Assembly: GCA_026168455.1 (NCBI GenBank) | Contig: CM047429.1 | Location: 53,079,027 to 53,143,026, forward strand | Direction of reading: 5' to 3' | Length of the DNA: 64,000 bases | Origin: Theocolax elegans | Lineage: Eukaryota > Arthropoda > Insecta > Hymenoptera > Cerocephalidae | In this document: positions 1-13,855 of the stretch, in pieces | Position numbering within the stretch: position 1 is the stretch's first letter | Layout: every line of letters starts with the position of its first letter | Notes under the pieces: generated by a model | The model's database searches: none | Seen by the model: the letters and a program-made list of their open reading frames with translations, nothing else | Told to the model about the DNA's origin: nothing | Position numbers and translations under genes: made by a program

Positions 1-409
1 TCCTAGTTAAATTATATTGATAATGTTTTACATAAACATACAAGTTATGTCTATATAACGTTACATTTCTTTTTGATTTAAAAAATTGTATCAATAAATA
101 AATTTATGAAAGGTCAATCGGGCACATAAGAATGTTCTTAATTAAATAAAGTCAATCGAATGATCGAACTTTGTTCACAGTTGAATAGTCAAAGCCTTCT
201 CTCTGATGACATTTCTTAAAAAAAAGCAACAGAGCCCGAAAATACGATTTGAGCAGGACGAGAGACTTTGATGAAATTGCGTACAGAGAAAGCGAGGTAG
301 TGTGCCGAAACTCAAAAGAGACAAAAGCTCAAGGATTTTCCAAGTGCAGCTTTCGATGACACAACGACTACAAGAGTGAGACGGACAGAGAGGGAGAGAG
401 AAGGAGAAG

Positions 410-414
<5 letters not shown>

Positions 415-441
<27 letters not shown>
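415..441. repeat. (AG)n microsatellite
   Basis: A pure AG run ends a longer purine-rich stretch (about 380-441). Spurious Ser/Leu-rich minus-strand frames cross it. Confidence 0.95.
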
Positions 442-1978
442 CAAAAGTAAGGAAAAACAAAGGCACCTCTGCCGGTTTGGTGCACGAACCGCAACTTTGA
501 CAGCCGACAAAACAGACTGAGTGTACAAAATTCACTCCTTTTTATCATTCGATGAACGAAAGAGGGAACAAGAGAAGGAAAAATTGGAACGAGTTTACGA
601 GGAGGCTTTACTAATTCCCCTTGTCGCGTTGTTCACTTTTGATACTAGAGACCTGGGTTAATGATTAGTCATATGGAAGTTTGCACTGTGTTCTTTTCAA
701 CTGTTTGCGTTAATGTTACGACATAATTTTATCATTAGAAAATGAGTAATAATTGTATTCAAACACATTACAATATTATATATCATTCTAGCAAATGTAT
801 TAATAAAAAATAAAAAGTTACAAAAATAGTATATGTTTAAGTTACTAGACCTTCGACGTATTATTATTAGATAATTTTTTTTAATAACATCACAACAGTT
901 AAATTGAAAAAAGTTTACGCAATACGTGCTTTATAATAATTTTCCCAAATTATTTACTTTTAAATATATTTTAAATGTGTTTTACTAAAGGGGAAGTTAT
1001 AAATGTTATAAATAACTAATATTGATTTGGGGCTTACCAATTTTGTTTAAAAACAGTAAGGTATCTTAAATATTAGATTTTTTAATGTACACACAATTTT
1101 AAATCAAAGAACTGAAAAATGCATGCATGCGTTTAAAAGTATAATGAAATAAAGTATTATGCAGGAAATATAGCTTTATCAATATTGGTATATTTAATGT
1201 ATAAACATATAAAATATTAATAATTTTTGTATAAAATATTTTGAAAAAATATAATATTCATAATATTTGATTATTAATACATGTAATAACGTAATTTTAT
1301 GAATATCGACAGTCATGAATCATTTAAAAATAAGAATATATCGCTGCAGTATTTAATATTTAAATATTTGCATGTCATATTATAATAGTTTTAATGTCAA
1401 TCGATCAAATAATTGTACAAATAAAATGGAGTCTCTCTGGAGAAGTGTAGTTTACAAGTGAAATTCTTGATAATATAAACCAACGAAATTTATCTACAAT
1501 AACTTCCCTCAATTAAAACTTTTATTTCAGTTGTATGAAGCTTTGGCGTTTCGGTGTTCCAAGAACACCTCTTACTTTATATTTTCAGTGAACGAGTAGA
1601 TAGGCAAATTAGGCAAAATCTCTGGGTAAAGCGAGCTGATGTAAATTTCTTTGTCGCAGTTGCTTTGGAATATATTGGGGGATACGAATCTTCAACAGCA
1701 AATTATGTATTTCAAAAGAAAAGCCGAACCGAACGGACAGAAGAGTCGAGCTTTTGTCGGCTTGGCGGTACGATTGATTCAGCTCGAAATTCCGGTCCGA
1801 TTTTAGCATTACCTCACTCACTCTTTCTCTTTCTCTCATTCCACCCGTAACAGAAGGGGATACAAAGCGGCGCTTCGCTCCATCTCACACGATCGTTAAA
1901 GAAATTCAAGTGGCACTTTCAACAAGTGCCAATTAAACCGGAAGACGCGAAAACGCTTTAGTAAAGCTACGCACCACT

Positions 1979-2018
1979 CTCTTTCTCTCTTCCTCTCCCT
2001 CTCCCTCTCCCTCTCTCC
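1979..2018. repeat. CTCCCT/CT-rich tract
   Basis: An imperfect CT-rich tract with a CTCCCT period, in a modestly GC-richer stretch (1850-2330). A second CT run lies at 2250-2263. Confidence 0.85.
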
Positions 2019-4129
2019 TGGGGGTGCATAGAGCTCAGAACTCGCATGGTATATACGCTACGGAATATCGACGCTTCTGTCCTCTCATCCTCTCGCCAAG
2101 GCTTCCCTACCTCCCTACTACCGTGAATCCTTGGATGCCGCGCGCGTTTTATGTAAAATCAGCTTTTGTGGAAAGGTACGAGCGCTGGATCATTTTCGAA
2201 TTACGTGCCCAGGCTACGTTCCTCCTTTCCCTCTTTATCTCTCCCTTGCTCTCTCTCTCTCTCCCTCCCTCTGCACTTTTAGCCTTCTCTCTGGGGCGAG
2301 AGGTTTATTCTTAACAAGGCCATTGGTACTTCCGCCTCAAAAGCAACAGCTTTATTTAAATTTAAGGTATTCAATTATTCGTTTAATGGATACACAATGT
2401 AATGTATTCCGAGTACTCTTACAAAACTGTCAATCCTTAAGTTACTTCTAACTCATCTTTTACTCCACTAATTATATATACCAACAAAATTTTTTATAGT
2501 ATTAACATTAGTATGAAAAATAATGTACTAACAAATACACACTACAAATTCTCGAGAACTCTTTCGTTCTAATTTTTGTTCAACAAATTCTTTCAATACA
2601 CTATCAATCTAATTAAATAATTTAATAAAAATAATTTATTGTAAAAGTTAATAATTCTTCGTTTTGTTTGCAGTTGTCTTTAATATTTAAAGGAAAATCG
2701 TGTTTAATTATTTCATTGTATATACTCTTCCTATATTTAATTAAAAATTGTTTAGACGTCAGAGATGAGAAAAAAGAGGTAAATAAAGCGAGAAAATTAA
2801 TTAGAAGATTGAAATTCTTTGAGCATGTAAATAATTGAATGTTCTTAGGAGAATAAGCAAAGATATTGCATAGCGTCGATTGAATAAATATACTGCTGTT
2901 ATTTTTTTTTTTTGATAAGAGTTGTTGACGTACCGAGAGCTTTCTATTCATCCGAATTCGATATCTATAATTAAAGATTACTATGCCCGTTCTATGCGAA
3001 TTGTATAATTTAAATATTTAATGCGAATGATTGAAAGAATAGTGTACAGATTTATAAGGAAACGTTATAGGTACGAACGGTACGATCATCGTTGAAATGT
3101 AGATCTCGGATACAAACAAAAACGCCAAATTTACTGTCTTCGCTTAAAGTAATATATATATAAATGTAACTTTAAAACATTAATATACCGGTATCTACGT
3201 AGTACAATGGAAAATATGAGTTTCACATGTACTCGGAGAGTAAAGAGTGCGGTCCGTTACATCCGACTATTGCGAAATATTAATTATCTCTCGTAGGAAA
3301 GTAATTATAAATGAACTACGCGGCTATGGTATTCGCTTAAATATTATGACATAAAACGGTCAAGTTGTATAGTCTTATCACTGAGAGGTTTTATTCGATA
3401 CTATTTATCGTAGCCTGTAGACACGCGTGCTTTATCGTTGCGGCTTGATTCTCATGATGTATCTCCGACCTCTCTTCTGACTTCCACTCTTTACTCTCGC
3501 GCATATATACGTACGCGGTAGATATCCACGCGCTACCTAATACGAAAGATATGCGTATGCGCACAATTTTGCTCGTAATAATAATTAGCATCGAAGCGCA
3601 TTGATAAACCAAGCTAGTATTCCATGACTCAGCGTAATTAGTACAATGTTCGTAATAACATGATCGGCATGTGCTCGCTTCAAGTTTCAAACTCTAGTTA
3701 TATTACCTATTTCACATCGATGTACATTCGACGAAAATTCACGTGTATATACCTTCACGCCGATAACTTTGCTTTTTACATTTCGATATAAGTGTGTGTG
3801 TGCGTGTATAAATAAATATATATACGTAAATTCAAAATTCGACGCAATATATCAAGTATTTATCGCGACGTTAATGCGATTAATTCACTCCAAGTTCGCC
3901 AGAGTAAATAAAATTTATGGATTTTATAAAATCGATAAAGTAAATAGCAATAGCTGCAATAACTCCTCGTCACTTTTGTTAGATTAACAGGTGTTCAGGA
4001 TCGACAGTGACTTTCGATATACTGTTAGACGAGGATGAGCGCTTGTACACGAAATTCGGGTTTTCCGGATTTGTGTACGTCCGGGTGAGCATTAAAGAAA
4101 AGTTAGGCCATCGAGGGCTGCGAAGAAAC

Positions 4130-4703
4130 GAGTTTGTCCTTCGATCACCTACATACGCGTATAACCCCGAATTCTCGAAGCGGGGGTAGAGGCGCCATCG
4201 AAGCCCTTGGGGGGACGAGAGGGCTAGTACGGAGTGCCAGTACCACTGGATCGAAGGGGGCGCCGAGGGTGGACAAGTCGAGAGCGCGGCCGAGCCGCGG
4301 CGTCGTCGTCGTCGTCGGCGGCTCGGGAGCCGCGTGGTGGGGGCGGGCAGGCGCGCGCGACGACGGGCCGACGCTCCCGCGCTCGCGAGCGGCGAGTCCC
4401 GCCGCGGCCTCAGCCAGTCGACGACAAGCCGTCGCGTAGTCGCGTACCCTTGTGTGCGTCGTGCGTATTATCGCAGTTTCGACGCGGGTTTGTTGTGCTT
4501 GGGTGACGATGTGCCGGTGCTGAGACCGAGAAGATATAGTTACCCTTCGTACATCATCAACGTCAACATCAGCAGCAGCAGCAGTAACAGCGGCGGCGAC
4601 AGCGACATCGTAGCATCGACGGAGTGCCGTAACGCAGGATCATCTCGAGGGAGGGAGGAAGTGCGAGTACCACCGGTCCCGGTGGATTATGATCTCGCGG
4701 TAG
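4130..4703 (+). promoter_or_regulatory. CpG-dense island: candidate promoter and noncoding first exon
   Basis: This is one of the most GC- and CpG-dense blocks in the window. It includes CGTCGT repeats (4301-4317), poly-CG words around 4330-4410 and a CAG run (4570-4584). Around 4700 the sequence GGTAGGTAAAG offers two overlapping possible donors. Open frames of 90-140 codons cross it, but they begin at non-ATG codons and are low-complexity Arg/Ala/Ser, as expected from composition. I read it as a housekeeping- or neural-type insect promoter with a 5' UTR exon on the plus strand, possibly the distal promoter of the gene whose coding exon lies at 48.9 kb. The link is inference. Confidence 0.4.
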
Positions 4704-5935
4704 GTAAAGCTCTCGAAGCTCCAGATAGTATCGGCGATGCGCTGACTCGCGAGTGACCATGCCGAGCTTTCGTACAGGGAAGAGCCGCGCGGTGTGCTTT
4801 TTCGAGAAGAAGGTCGAGGCTGTGTACCCCATACTCGCAAGCCTTTTGTTTACCCATTGATTCGCTATTTACTTATTAACACGGTTGATGCTTGACGGAC
4901 CTTCGGCCCTCCTAACCTCGCTCTACTACGCGATCGGGGTGTACACGTATACGTGCCGCTAGACCGAGAGAGCCTCCCTTTATTAATAAATAAAGGAGCT
5001 CGCGTGCTTAGCCAGCCCGGGTGGTCGTTAGTTAGACTTAGTCAAACCGGTCGACGCACCGCAAGAAATATTAATGCCGGTTTATATATACCAATCGATA
5101 AACAAACGATTAACCAGCCGGAAATACGGGCAAACAACTACCTATAATCTCTTTCGTTTATTACGAATTTCGGGGATCGGTTATACTTAATAATCCGCGG
5201 GTGCACGTTGCAGTACCTTTCACGCATCTTCGTTTGAGTCATTTTCGCGGGGATTTCAGGGCCCCAGCTAACCCGACTCTCCAAAGAGTTAGCGCGCCGC
5301 GCCGCACCACACATAAATTAAGAGCTTTCGAGTGCTTGCGAAGTTTATAAGGAGTCGCAGCGCGAGCGAGTATCTCCGAGGCCGTTTCTCACCGCTACCG
5401 GAGAACGACTATACCGAGTTAATTTCATCACCCGTGCGTATACATATTGGAGTCGTTGCAGCCCGATTAACTTTTAACGAGGAGGCGTCAGCGTATAAAC
5501 AATCTCGAAGAAAGTGCTGATTTTATGGTGAAACGCTCTATGTCTCATCCGAGAGCAATTAAAAATTGCAAAACTTCGATCGACCAAGCCGGTTATTAAT
5601 TTTATATCATACTCTCCAACGCGTTTTATTTTAAGGTACTCAGGTATATATTTAGTATGCTTTTGTTCGCGGGACTAACATTTAATTTCAATCATTGTTA
5701 AATCCGGTTAAACTTTCAAATTAAGTGAATAGCTACTTTTTTTTTATCAGCATACTCTACGCGGAAATAAATTCAAATATCGAGCACCGAGGAAAGAATA
5801 AACAAAGACGCGGAGGACCGAAGATAGCGGAATTTGGTACGGAATAGAATTTTCAACGTGTAAAAAGAGGACGGAATAGGTGTATGCTCGACGTTTATTG
5901 GTTACCGCAAGGGAAACCGAGCGCGAGCGACCGAG

Positions 5936-5988
5936 TGTGGGAGAGAGGGAGAGCAAGAGAGAGCAAGCAAGCAAGCGAGAGAGAGAGA
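5936..5988. repeat. GA/GCAA-rich microsatellite
   Basis: An interrupted run of GAGA and GCAA words, next to GC-richer sequence at 5880-6090. Confidence 0.85.
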
Positions 5989-7234
5989 ACGATGTTTGCA
6001 TAGCTGGTGCTGCGAGGTAAAGCACGTGGCTCGTGCACACGGAGTCTCGATCTCTCTCAAGACTCCGCGGAGACACTCGCACCGCATCGATTCCAAGACG
6101 ACAATGCTATAAGTAGGAAAATTATAAGCCCAACTCGTTCCGTTTTTAATTCTTTTATTGGATTATACTCGACTCTTTGTCACCGCAACGAATAGAATTT
6201 TAGTTCCAGATGCAAACGAGCAGAGTGATAAAATGCGAGCGTGTGATAATGTTTTGCGCGATGAAAAATAAAACGAGACAAATATATTGATGGAATTTCA
6301 AAGTGTTAATCAAATGTTCGTTTTACGAGGTTGGTCAATATCGGAAAGCAAAAAAATTAATGTTCGGTAACTGGGTTGAAACTTTTCATTGCTTCATTTG
6401 TAAATTACCTTCGTTATTGAATGTGACTTTTCCAATTATATGTATTATTTAATAAATTCTATGTTAAATAAGTTGCTCTATTAACTGATAACATGATGTT
6501 TTATAATGAATTTCTTAATAATTTGATTAACAACTCGATTGATTACGTTGGTGCATACTATAATTTCATTATTAATCAACTACTGCAACAATTTAGCCGA
6601 TGAACATAAAGATGTTTTTTGCATATCGAAATTTTTGTTGCCGTTGAATCACTAAAATTCCAAAGAATTCAATTAGTTATACCATACTTGTTACACCGTT
6701 TACTTCAGATATAATGTTATTATCAACTAAAATTATTATAAAATACGTGCAGTTATTTTTCGTAAGAGGTATCATTAAATTCATATTTTTCACTCATATC
6801 GAATTACCATAGAGGATTTTACTTTTCCGTTGATTCTTTCATCGTAACATACATACATAAAAAAGAGGGTAAATTTGTTTCTGTATATCTGATTTGATAT
6901 CAAATAATGCAATGTTTTCATCTGTCAAAAATACTTTAATGCATATTTTTTATTTTTATTAGAGCGAATAATATCTATTAAACACTTGTATTTAAATGAG
7001 AACAAAATTGCTTTTATACCTAAAAGAAAATTATCAGGTAATTTTGATCGGGTTGTCGGTGGATTTGTGTTGGCTAAGAAACGTTAGCAGTTAAAGCGAA
7101 AGCGTTTTTCCACCCGCTGTACATTTTAGAAATACTGAGCGTTTGATCTCGCGAAAACAGCGGGGCAAATCCGGGCAGAAGGAGAGATTATTTTGTCACC
7201 GGCTAAATGTAAAAGAAAAAGAATAAAGGAGACG

Positions 7235-7251
7235 AAGAGAGAGAGAGAGAC

Positions 7252-7294
<43 letters not shown>
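7235..7294. repeat. (GA)n microsatellite
   Basis: A GA run with ACA interruptions; the pure section is 7261-7294. It is among the longest simple repeats in the window. Confidence 0.95.
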
Positions 7295-7297
<3 letters not shown>

Positions 7298-7472
7298 AAA
7301 TGCGCGGTCTCGGTGCGTCAAAGGCTGTTTACTTCCTCGCATTCTTTTTCCGTGACTCGCCGACGGACCCGTAGCGGATAAGCGCACAGTAAAGACCGCA
7401 TCCTAGTTCTATAATATCGCCTGCGGGCGGCGCAGTCACATTATGTCCCATATGTATACGTTTATATACACA

Positions 7473-7515
7473 CAAACACGCGCGCACGCACACACACAGA
7501 CAGATATATATATAT
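7473..7515. repeat. CA/CG and TA simple repeat
   Basis: ACACAAACACGCGCGCACGC is followed by CA and TA dinucleotides. Alternating purine-pyrimidine DNA of this kind favours the Z form. Confidence 0.8.
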
Positions 7516-7763
7516 GTACGCACAGTTGCGCCCGCGCTCGCGCATTATACAAGAAGAATATAAGTGGAGAACCGAGGATGCGACTTTTACCTCTGCCTCT
7601 TCCTTTTTTTCTTTCACCCTCGAAATGGAAGAGGCGAGGCGTATCTTCTATGCGACTGGTCGACAAAGAAGGTGCCGTATAATTATTATGTAAATAGAGT
7701 CTCAGTCTCGCTGGATGCGGAGTAAGGAGGAGAGAGAAAGCTGTACATAGGAGAAGGAGAGAT

Positions 7764-7793
7764 GAGAGAGAGAGAGAGAGCGAGAGAGAGAGA
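7764..7793. repeat. (GA)n microsatellite
   Basis: A GA run interrupted by one CG. Confidence 0.95.
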
Positions 7794-9129
7794 AACGAGT
7801 CAATGGGACGGCGCTTTTAACGTAAAGAACCGTGTGACCCTCCTGCTAATATCCGCTCGGTACGCTTTTTATTCACCGCATTCGCTTTATTAATTTTATT
7901 CATTTTATTGCAGTGGTGCACTCTGTTTACGAGTCGTCTTGTGGTATATGCATGACTTTTTAGATTCGATATTCCTGAGGTATAGCTATTGCGTGCGTTT
8001 TTGAAAATTTAAGGATGGATACTTATTTATCGGATAAACGCGTAATTTTCCCGCATGAATTATCGACGTCGCTTTCATCCGACGATTTAATTATTGCTAA
8101 AGCATCTGCTCCCAATGAAAACATTTGCATAATGCATTAAAACTCCACAAATCATGCGAACATATCGCGTATATAGATGCAATAATAATTACGAATATAT
8201 GACTTTTTAACCCAGGAGTTATTAAACGAACGCTTTGATAATATGCAAATTTGATTTGAAATTTATTGACTTTTGAGTAAACGATCGATCGACTCGAATA
8301 CTTACACTTATGTACTCCTTTGGATACTCATCCGGCCCGTATATCCAAACGCATTATCCTATCGCAACAGCTAAAAGGAATAGACAATTGTCAATAACGC
8401 TTCTAAATATCAATATCCAATTAGCTTTTCCGCGACTAGAGGAAGAGAAGTGACATAGTCGTTTCATCCGTTGTCGCGGCAGTACAATTATACAATCAAC
8501 TTTTTACACTTTACCAGACAGTCCTTTGTACTCGACTTATAGTTGTAGCACTGCACCCGTGCACACATACACACGCACGTGTATATCGATCAATGTCACT
8601 TTTAATGTTTGTTTAATCTTTGATTAGAAACATCACAAATGAGATATATGGACGAAGAGAGAACGCCAATGGTGAGCGAATTAACGTCGAAAGCGTGCGT
8701 ACCGTACGGACACTAAATCAATATAGACGGCGTAATGAAATTACTAATAAAGTACAAAAATTGCATTTGGTAAAATCGATAAAAATTCGGGAGGAATTCG
8801 TGGCATGAAGCCCGAGCATGGGAGCGTGCAGGGATATAGAAAAAAGAGGTACGATAGGTATAGGTAGCCGGGTGGGAAATGGGGCCGATACATCTAGAAT
8901 GCCGTAATTCATCCATCGTTTGAACGAATTGGAACACCGGCAGTCGCGCCAAAAATTGCGTAGGCGTGCGCGTTGCACGCGTCCCCGCGAGCGATTGATC
9001 GCGCCGCGAGTGCATATATTTTTGGTTCGCCTGCAATCCAATTTAAAATCTCGAGGACGAGGAGGACTGATTTTCTCCAGCTTGTTGAGGGAAATCGCAG
9101 GAGGGACAGCTAACTAGAGTTTAATAGTG

Positions 9130-9640
9130 GGTGATCCTCCCGCCACCCAGTTCCCAATTCCGGAAGCACCGAGTGTAAACTCCCGTGGCGTCGGCGGTGG
9201 CGTCGGCGCTGCTTTACCATTAACTCGCAAAAACCTAGTTTAGACCTTGTTTAGATTGGTAGAAAACGCGGACGAGCGGATAGAGGAGAGTTGGTGCTCG
9301 TAAATTGCTTAATTAGCTTTTCCCTCGTAAAATGGTTAATTAGCTTTTCGCTTTTCGCCTCGCGCCCTACCACGCGCCACCCCTCGCGACGGACTAGAAC
9401 CCGGAATTATATGATCATCCGGAGTGTCTAGTCGCGGGTAGACGTAGCGGTAACGAGTGCCCAATAGACGTCGATAGACACCGACACACTCCGAGACTCG
9501 CGTTCCTCGGCACTCGCCTAAACTACTCGTCTGACTAATTCAATCTCCTCGGGGACTTCCCTTCCTCGATATCCACGTTCTTCTCCGTCTGCGGCGATTC
9601 CCATTCCTACGGGTACTTTCGCCTCCGCCAGCCCACGCTC
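9130..9640. promoter_or_regulatory. GC-richer block with paired TTAATTAG sites
   Basis: CGTCGGCGGTGGCGTCGGCG (about 9190) is followed by two near-identical words containing TTAATTAGCTTTTC about 35 bases apart (9309-9348), a core bound by homeodomain proteins. It may be an intronic enhancer. There is no exon signal. Confidence 0.25.
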
Positions 9641-12600
9641 TATAACTACTTTCTCGACTTTGTAAACGTGTTAGGTGAAATATTGTTTACTGCATTTACT
9701 GCATACTAAAACCTAATTGAATTCTCCAAGAGATTCTCAGGATGGTTACAAGTTTCACTCCCGAATTATCATTCGATCAATTTATATTAAACGATTATAT
9801 ACTTCTTTTAATATAAAATATTGCAGATGTATTTATATTCTTACCTATTTCAAAATCGATATTAATTCAATAACTTTGAAGTTCTATATTTATAAATAAT
9901 GCAATATTATTATATATATATGTTATGATTAAAGGATGCTTGACTCAAAAAATTTAATTTATAAGAGGATATTTATTTATAACTATAACAGTTACAATAA
10001 TATTTTAGTGTTAGGTACGTGTTTATAGATTATACGCACTAATGTAGCATGTATAAAATTCTCTAAAAAGATATAAATTAAACCATCATTTCATAACATC
10101 TGCAATGTAAAAATAAGCTTAACGGTTATCTACGATTGTTATGAATAAATTTTACTTACTTTATTATGTAGTAAAGAAATGCTGTAAAAAGTATTTATTA
10201 AATAATAATAAATATCAAAACGTTTTAACATTTATTATTTCTTAGTAGTACATGTTCTATAGCATCGCAATACACGATAATGAAGCATTGTTTTGTCACT
10301 AACTCAATCAGAAATCTTTAAATTATTATAATTATCTGCGAATGTTATCACATTTTAAGAAAACTTACACAAAAATTCAAACGTTTTGTATCGAAGGTTT
10401 AGCTACTAATTTTAAATGAGACTAATCTTTCTTCGTCGTGTATTCTTGTTAAAAATGTATTATTTTCAAGGAGCCCGATTCTTATAGGTATACTTATATT
10501 TTCGTTTTCATATCTTTTGAATAGACTAGACGTAAACAAGCGTTAATGAGATAAAATAAAAGCAAGTTAATTCTTTGGGATGTGCTGTGGCATATATACA
10601 TGCTTTTTTTTCCTACGCTCCATTCATTTTGCCCTACCATGTAGACTACTGCAGCATGTAATTACTATACACGACTGCTCGTGCATTTAATGATTATGCG
10701 TGTAGACTATATAACGCTCATAAAAGAAGGACAGTACAACTACTACAATATCTATAACAATACAAACCACTCGGCTTGTGCTTCTTCACAGTATTGACGA
10801 AACGTTTTATCGTCTCTATGCTTATGTGCATTAGTTCCCTTCACTGCGAATTGTCTTCGTTTTGCGCGTCTCAATTGCTGTACTTTTTTTTCTTTTTTTT
10901 AAACGCGATACCAGCGTGAAACTGTAATGCGACAGTAGCTTAGGATCGAAAGACCTGCGTGCACCGAGCATATCGGCGCTGTTAAAACTGAGTTAGGAAT
11001 GCGATAAGAGCCCACGGAATAACGAAACGAAAGAAAAAAGGAGAACGATTGAAAACTGTCCAGGAACGGATAAAAAAGAGATTTTACGTATGAGAATACT
11101 GCTGAAACAAGAATCGAAAGCTGAATAAATATAAATGCAATTAGATGGAAAAAATTACAAAGGATGAATCGATGTTACGAATATTTTTTACGACCAATGA
11201 AGAAGATTAAATTTTTCTTATTCAACCTACAATAAAAGACTTTTTTTCTCGTTTTTGCAAATGCCTTTACACGCAGCCTCAACGATAAAAATTGAAAATT
11301 CATGAATAATCGGTTTTTACATTTTGTCATATACATTTAATCATTATTTTTGGTAAATATATTTTGGACAATATAATAAGTGATATTGGATAAAATGATA
11401 TTATATTCCATGTAAAAAGATAAAAATGTAATTTAAATTCACATATATTTATTAATAAATAACGTACGTTTTAAATAAATTGTGGAATATGTTTTTTGAG
11501 TTACTGAAAAATGTTGGTTTTAACATTTGGAAAGTAGACAAATGAAACGGTGATAAATTGACAAGAGAATTTTTCGCACATAAAAGTTACTTTAAAATAT
11601 TCAGGTGCGTCTATAAAAGGTGATACATATATAGCATATAGAAGGGGAATTTTGAAAATGTTGGTAATCCACGAATTTTATACGTTGGATTCAAGTAGGA
11701 GGCGACGACGCGTGAATTTCAACAATAGTGTAACAGCTTGCAAAGCTACGCAATCGATGAATCTTTCTTCAAGAGGTCGTATTATGGACGCGAGCACTCG
11801 AAGCGGATATGTCCTTACCGTCAGAAACCAACCTTATGGGAAAGGAAGATTTCCGTTCTCAGCGGAGAAGTAAAAAGTTAAAGTGCAATCTTATTTATAA
11901 CTCGAGATATTTTTGCTCTTGTAGTCGCAGTAGATCAACACTGACATTAATCATTTTTTATAAGCTTTAATTTCGAATGAACAGTCACTATCAATATATT
12001 TACGTTACTTAATGAACCAGTACCATCAAATATTTTATTTTCTAGTAACATTTCGTTATTAATTATTTATGAATAAAATATATCTGTTATATACAAATGA
12101 AAATAAATTTTCTTCTATACGTTATGACTTTCGTAATATTGAAGAATATATTTTTCAAAGGGTAGGAATATTTTGCCTTGGTAAAAAAGGATAGCAATTC
12201 GACGTTACATCGTTTACTGCGATCTTTTCCTTTTAACACGGGTTTGAGACCTCGTCGATCATTCAATCGTCAATCGGTGTGGAAAAAACGTCGAAAGGAA
12301 ACGCGAGTAGCGAGGAAAAAAACGAAGCACGATGCGCGTCCGGTTGATAATGCGACGAGGGGTGACGCGAGAAAAAAAAGATCGACGAAGGCAGAGTCTC
12401 CGGCGGAACATAAAAATTTCATTAGGCAAACTGGCTTCCGAAGCGAGTGCGGCCTAGGTTCGGGGACCCTTGCTATTATTTTTATCGCCGTCGCCAGTGC
12501 TGCGCGTTTCGCCGATAAATGTCAAACGCTCCGCGTGACATCCACACGAGATGTTGAAAATTTCGCGTGGCACGCTCACCTCGACCGCAGTCGATGCCGG

Positions 12601-12742
12601 CATTCGATCCAATTTTTAGACTATTTTCTCCATCATGTCCAGTTTTTAGATAAACTTCTTTGATTATATCTTTTTCTTTTTATGTTGACTAGTAACATTT
12701 AATTAAAAGTAATTAATTTCTTTCCAATATACCCTTTTACGC
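9641..12742. other. AT-rich noncoding DNA
   Basis: Nothing recognisable apart from a GC-richer patch at 12180-12660. That patch contains a 161-codon basic open frame without an ATG start, which I do not accept as a gene. Confidence 0.55.
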
Positions 12743-12961
12743 TACACGGAGAAAAATTTCTGATAATTTTTACCATGTAAGGTTAGTAAACATGGGACGG
12801 ACTGTCTTTTCTGAAAAAAATTACCCTGCTGCATAGTAAAATTTATCCTAAGTTCTTGTAATTTTTGACCAAAAACCGGGTAAATTTTTCCGGAAAAGAC
12901 AGTTTGTCCCACTTTTACTATTCTTACAGGGTAAAAATTATCAGAAATTTTTCTCCGTGTA
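12743..12961. mobile_element. Intact TA-flanked MITE with about 30-bp terminal inverted repeats
   Basis: The element starts TACACGGAGAAAAATTTCTG and ends with its reverse complement at 12961. The perfect inverted match covers about 31 bases and continues imperfectly inward (ATGGGACGGACTGTCTTTTC versus GAAAAGACAGTTTGTCCCAC). TA at both ends fits a Tc1/mariner-type target. At about 219 bp and with no coding capacity it must move using another element's transposase. Perfect ends suggest a fairly young insertion. A 95-codon minus frame across it is an artefact of the repeat. Confidence 0.85.
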
Positions 12962-13855
12962 TGAACCATATAAACATACATTAAATCCAAACTGTCGAAT
13001 TGTCCATAATAATGGTTCATATATAGCAAAATATTAAATATAAAATTTACATATGTATGAATTCATTAAATTGTTAAATAGGTAAGAAAAGTTAAGTTAT
13101 TAAGAATTTATTGTTTAAGAACTTATGGAGAAACATCTTGAGATTGCAATGAAAAATTCGATTTAATTTGGATGCTGAATGAATGTATTAAGAGTCGTAA
13201 AAAATGTTTAAATTAACATATTATTCTTTATAATACTAATATGTATGCAGAGATATAATCGAAAAGTTCACCCGTAACTAAAAACTGCAGGTTTCCGTAA
13301 AGAAAAAAAATTCATATACGAAAATGATTTCTATTACCCTTAAACGATCATATTTCTACTTTATATATCCTACCACGCGTAATACGATATTAAAACGGCG
13401 GTGGGCGAGAAACATATCATTAAAACGAGAAAAAAAATACAAAAAAAGTAATTTTGTTTTAAAAGAATATTTATTTCTCGTTACACGAGAAGAGAATATC
13501 CCTGGAGGCTTCAGCCTCTAACAAGAAAAAAACCGATGATATATAAAGTAACTAATAAACCGAATAATCATAGTTTAAGCTATTTTATTTTCCGACATTG
13601 CCGATCAATTAAGAAAGCAGATATTAATCGTTTTGACATTCGGTAAATTGTAGAAATAATAGACACGTGCAAAAATCCGTTGGGTATGAAATTTTCATAA
13701 ACGAGGCATTAGGAAATCTTGACATCCTGGTAGTCCAGCCAGAACAATTCATAAATGCGTAACGAACTTGCTCACGTATACTCGTAGGGAGATGCGCGGC
13801 AACCTCGTTACGACTAACAAGGGATAACGACACGTGGTCACGTGTCTCTGGCGTT

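Larger units (their letters stand above)
1..4129. other. AT-rich noncoding DNA
   Basis: This stretch holds simple repeats (415-441, 1979-2018) and a slightly GC-richer part at 1550-2330. All open frames are short and unconvincing. No gene is seen. Confidence 0.6.
4704..9129. other. Noncoding DNA with simple repeats
   Basis: GC falls gradually from the island at 4130. There is a modest CpG-rich patch at 5200-5520, AT-rich DNA at 6190-7050, and clustered GA/CA repeats at 7235-7800. A possible donor (AATG|GTGAGC near 8670) has no supporting exon. No gene is seen. Confidence 0.55.

Noticed and set aside
4334..4756. 140-codon frame through the CpG island
   Set aside because: It has no ATG start and is composed of Arg, Ala and Ser repeats from CGT/CAG triplets; a 5' UTR explanation fits better.
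12178..12663. 161-codon plus-strand open frame
   Set aside because: It starts at TTG, is Arg/Lys-rich without any family pattern, and has no splice or promoter support.
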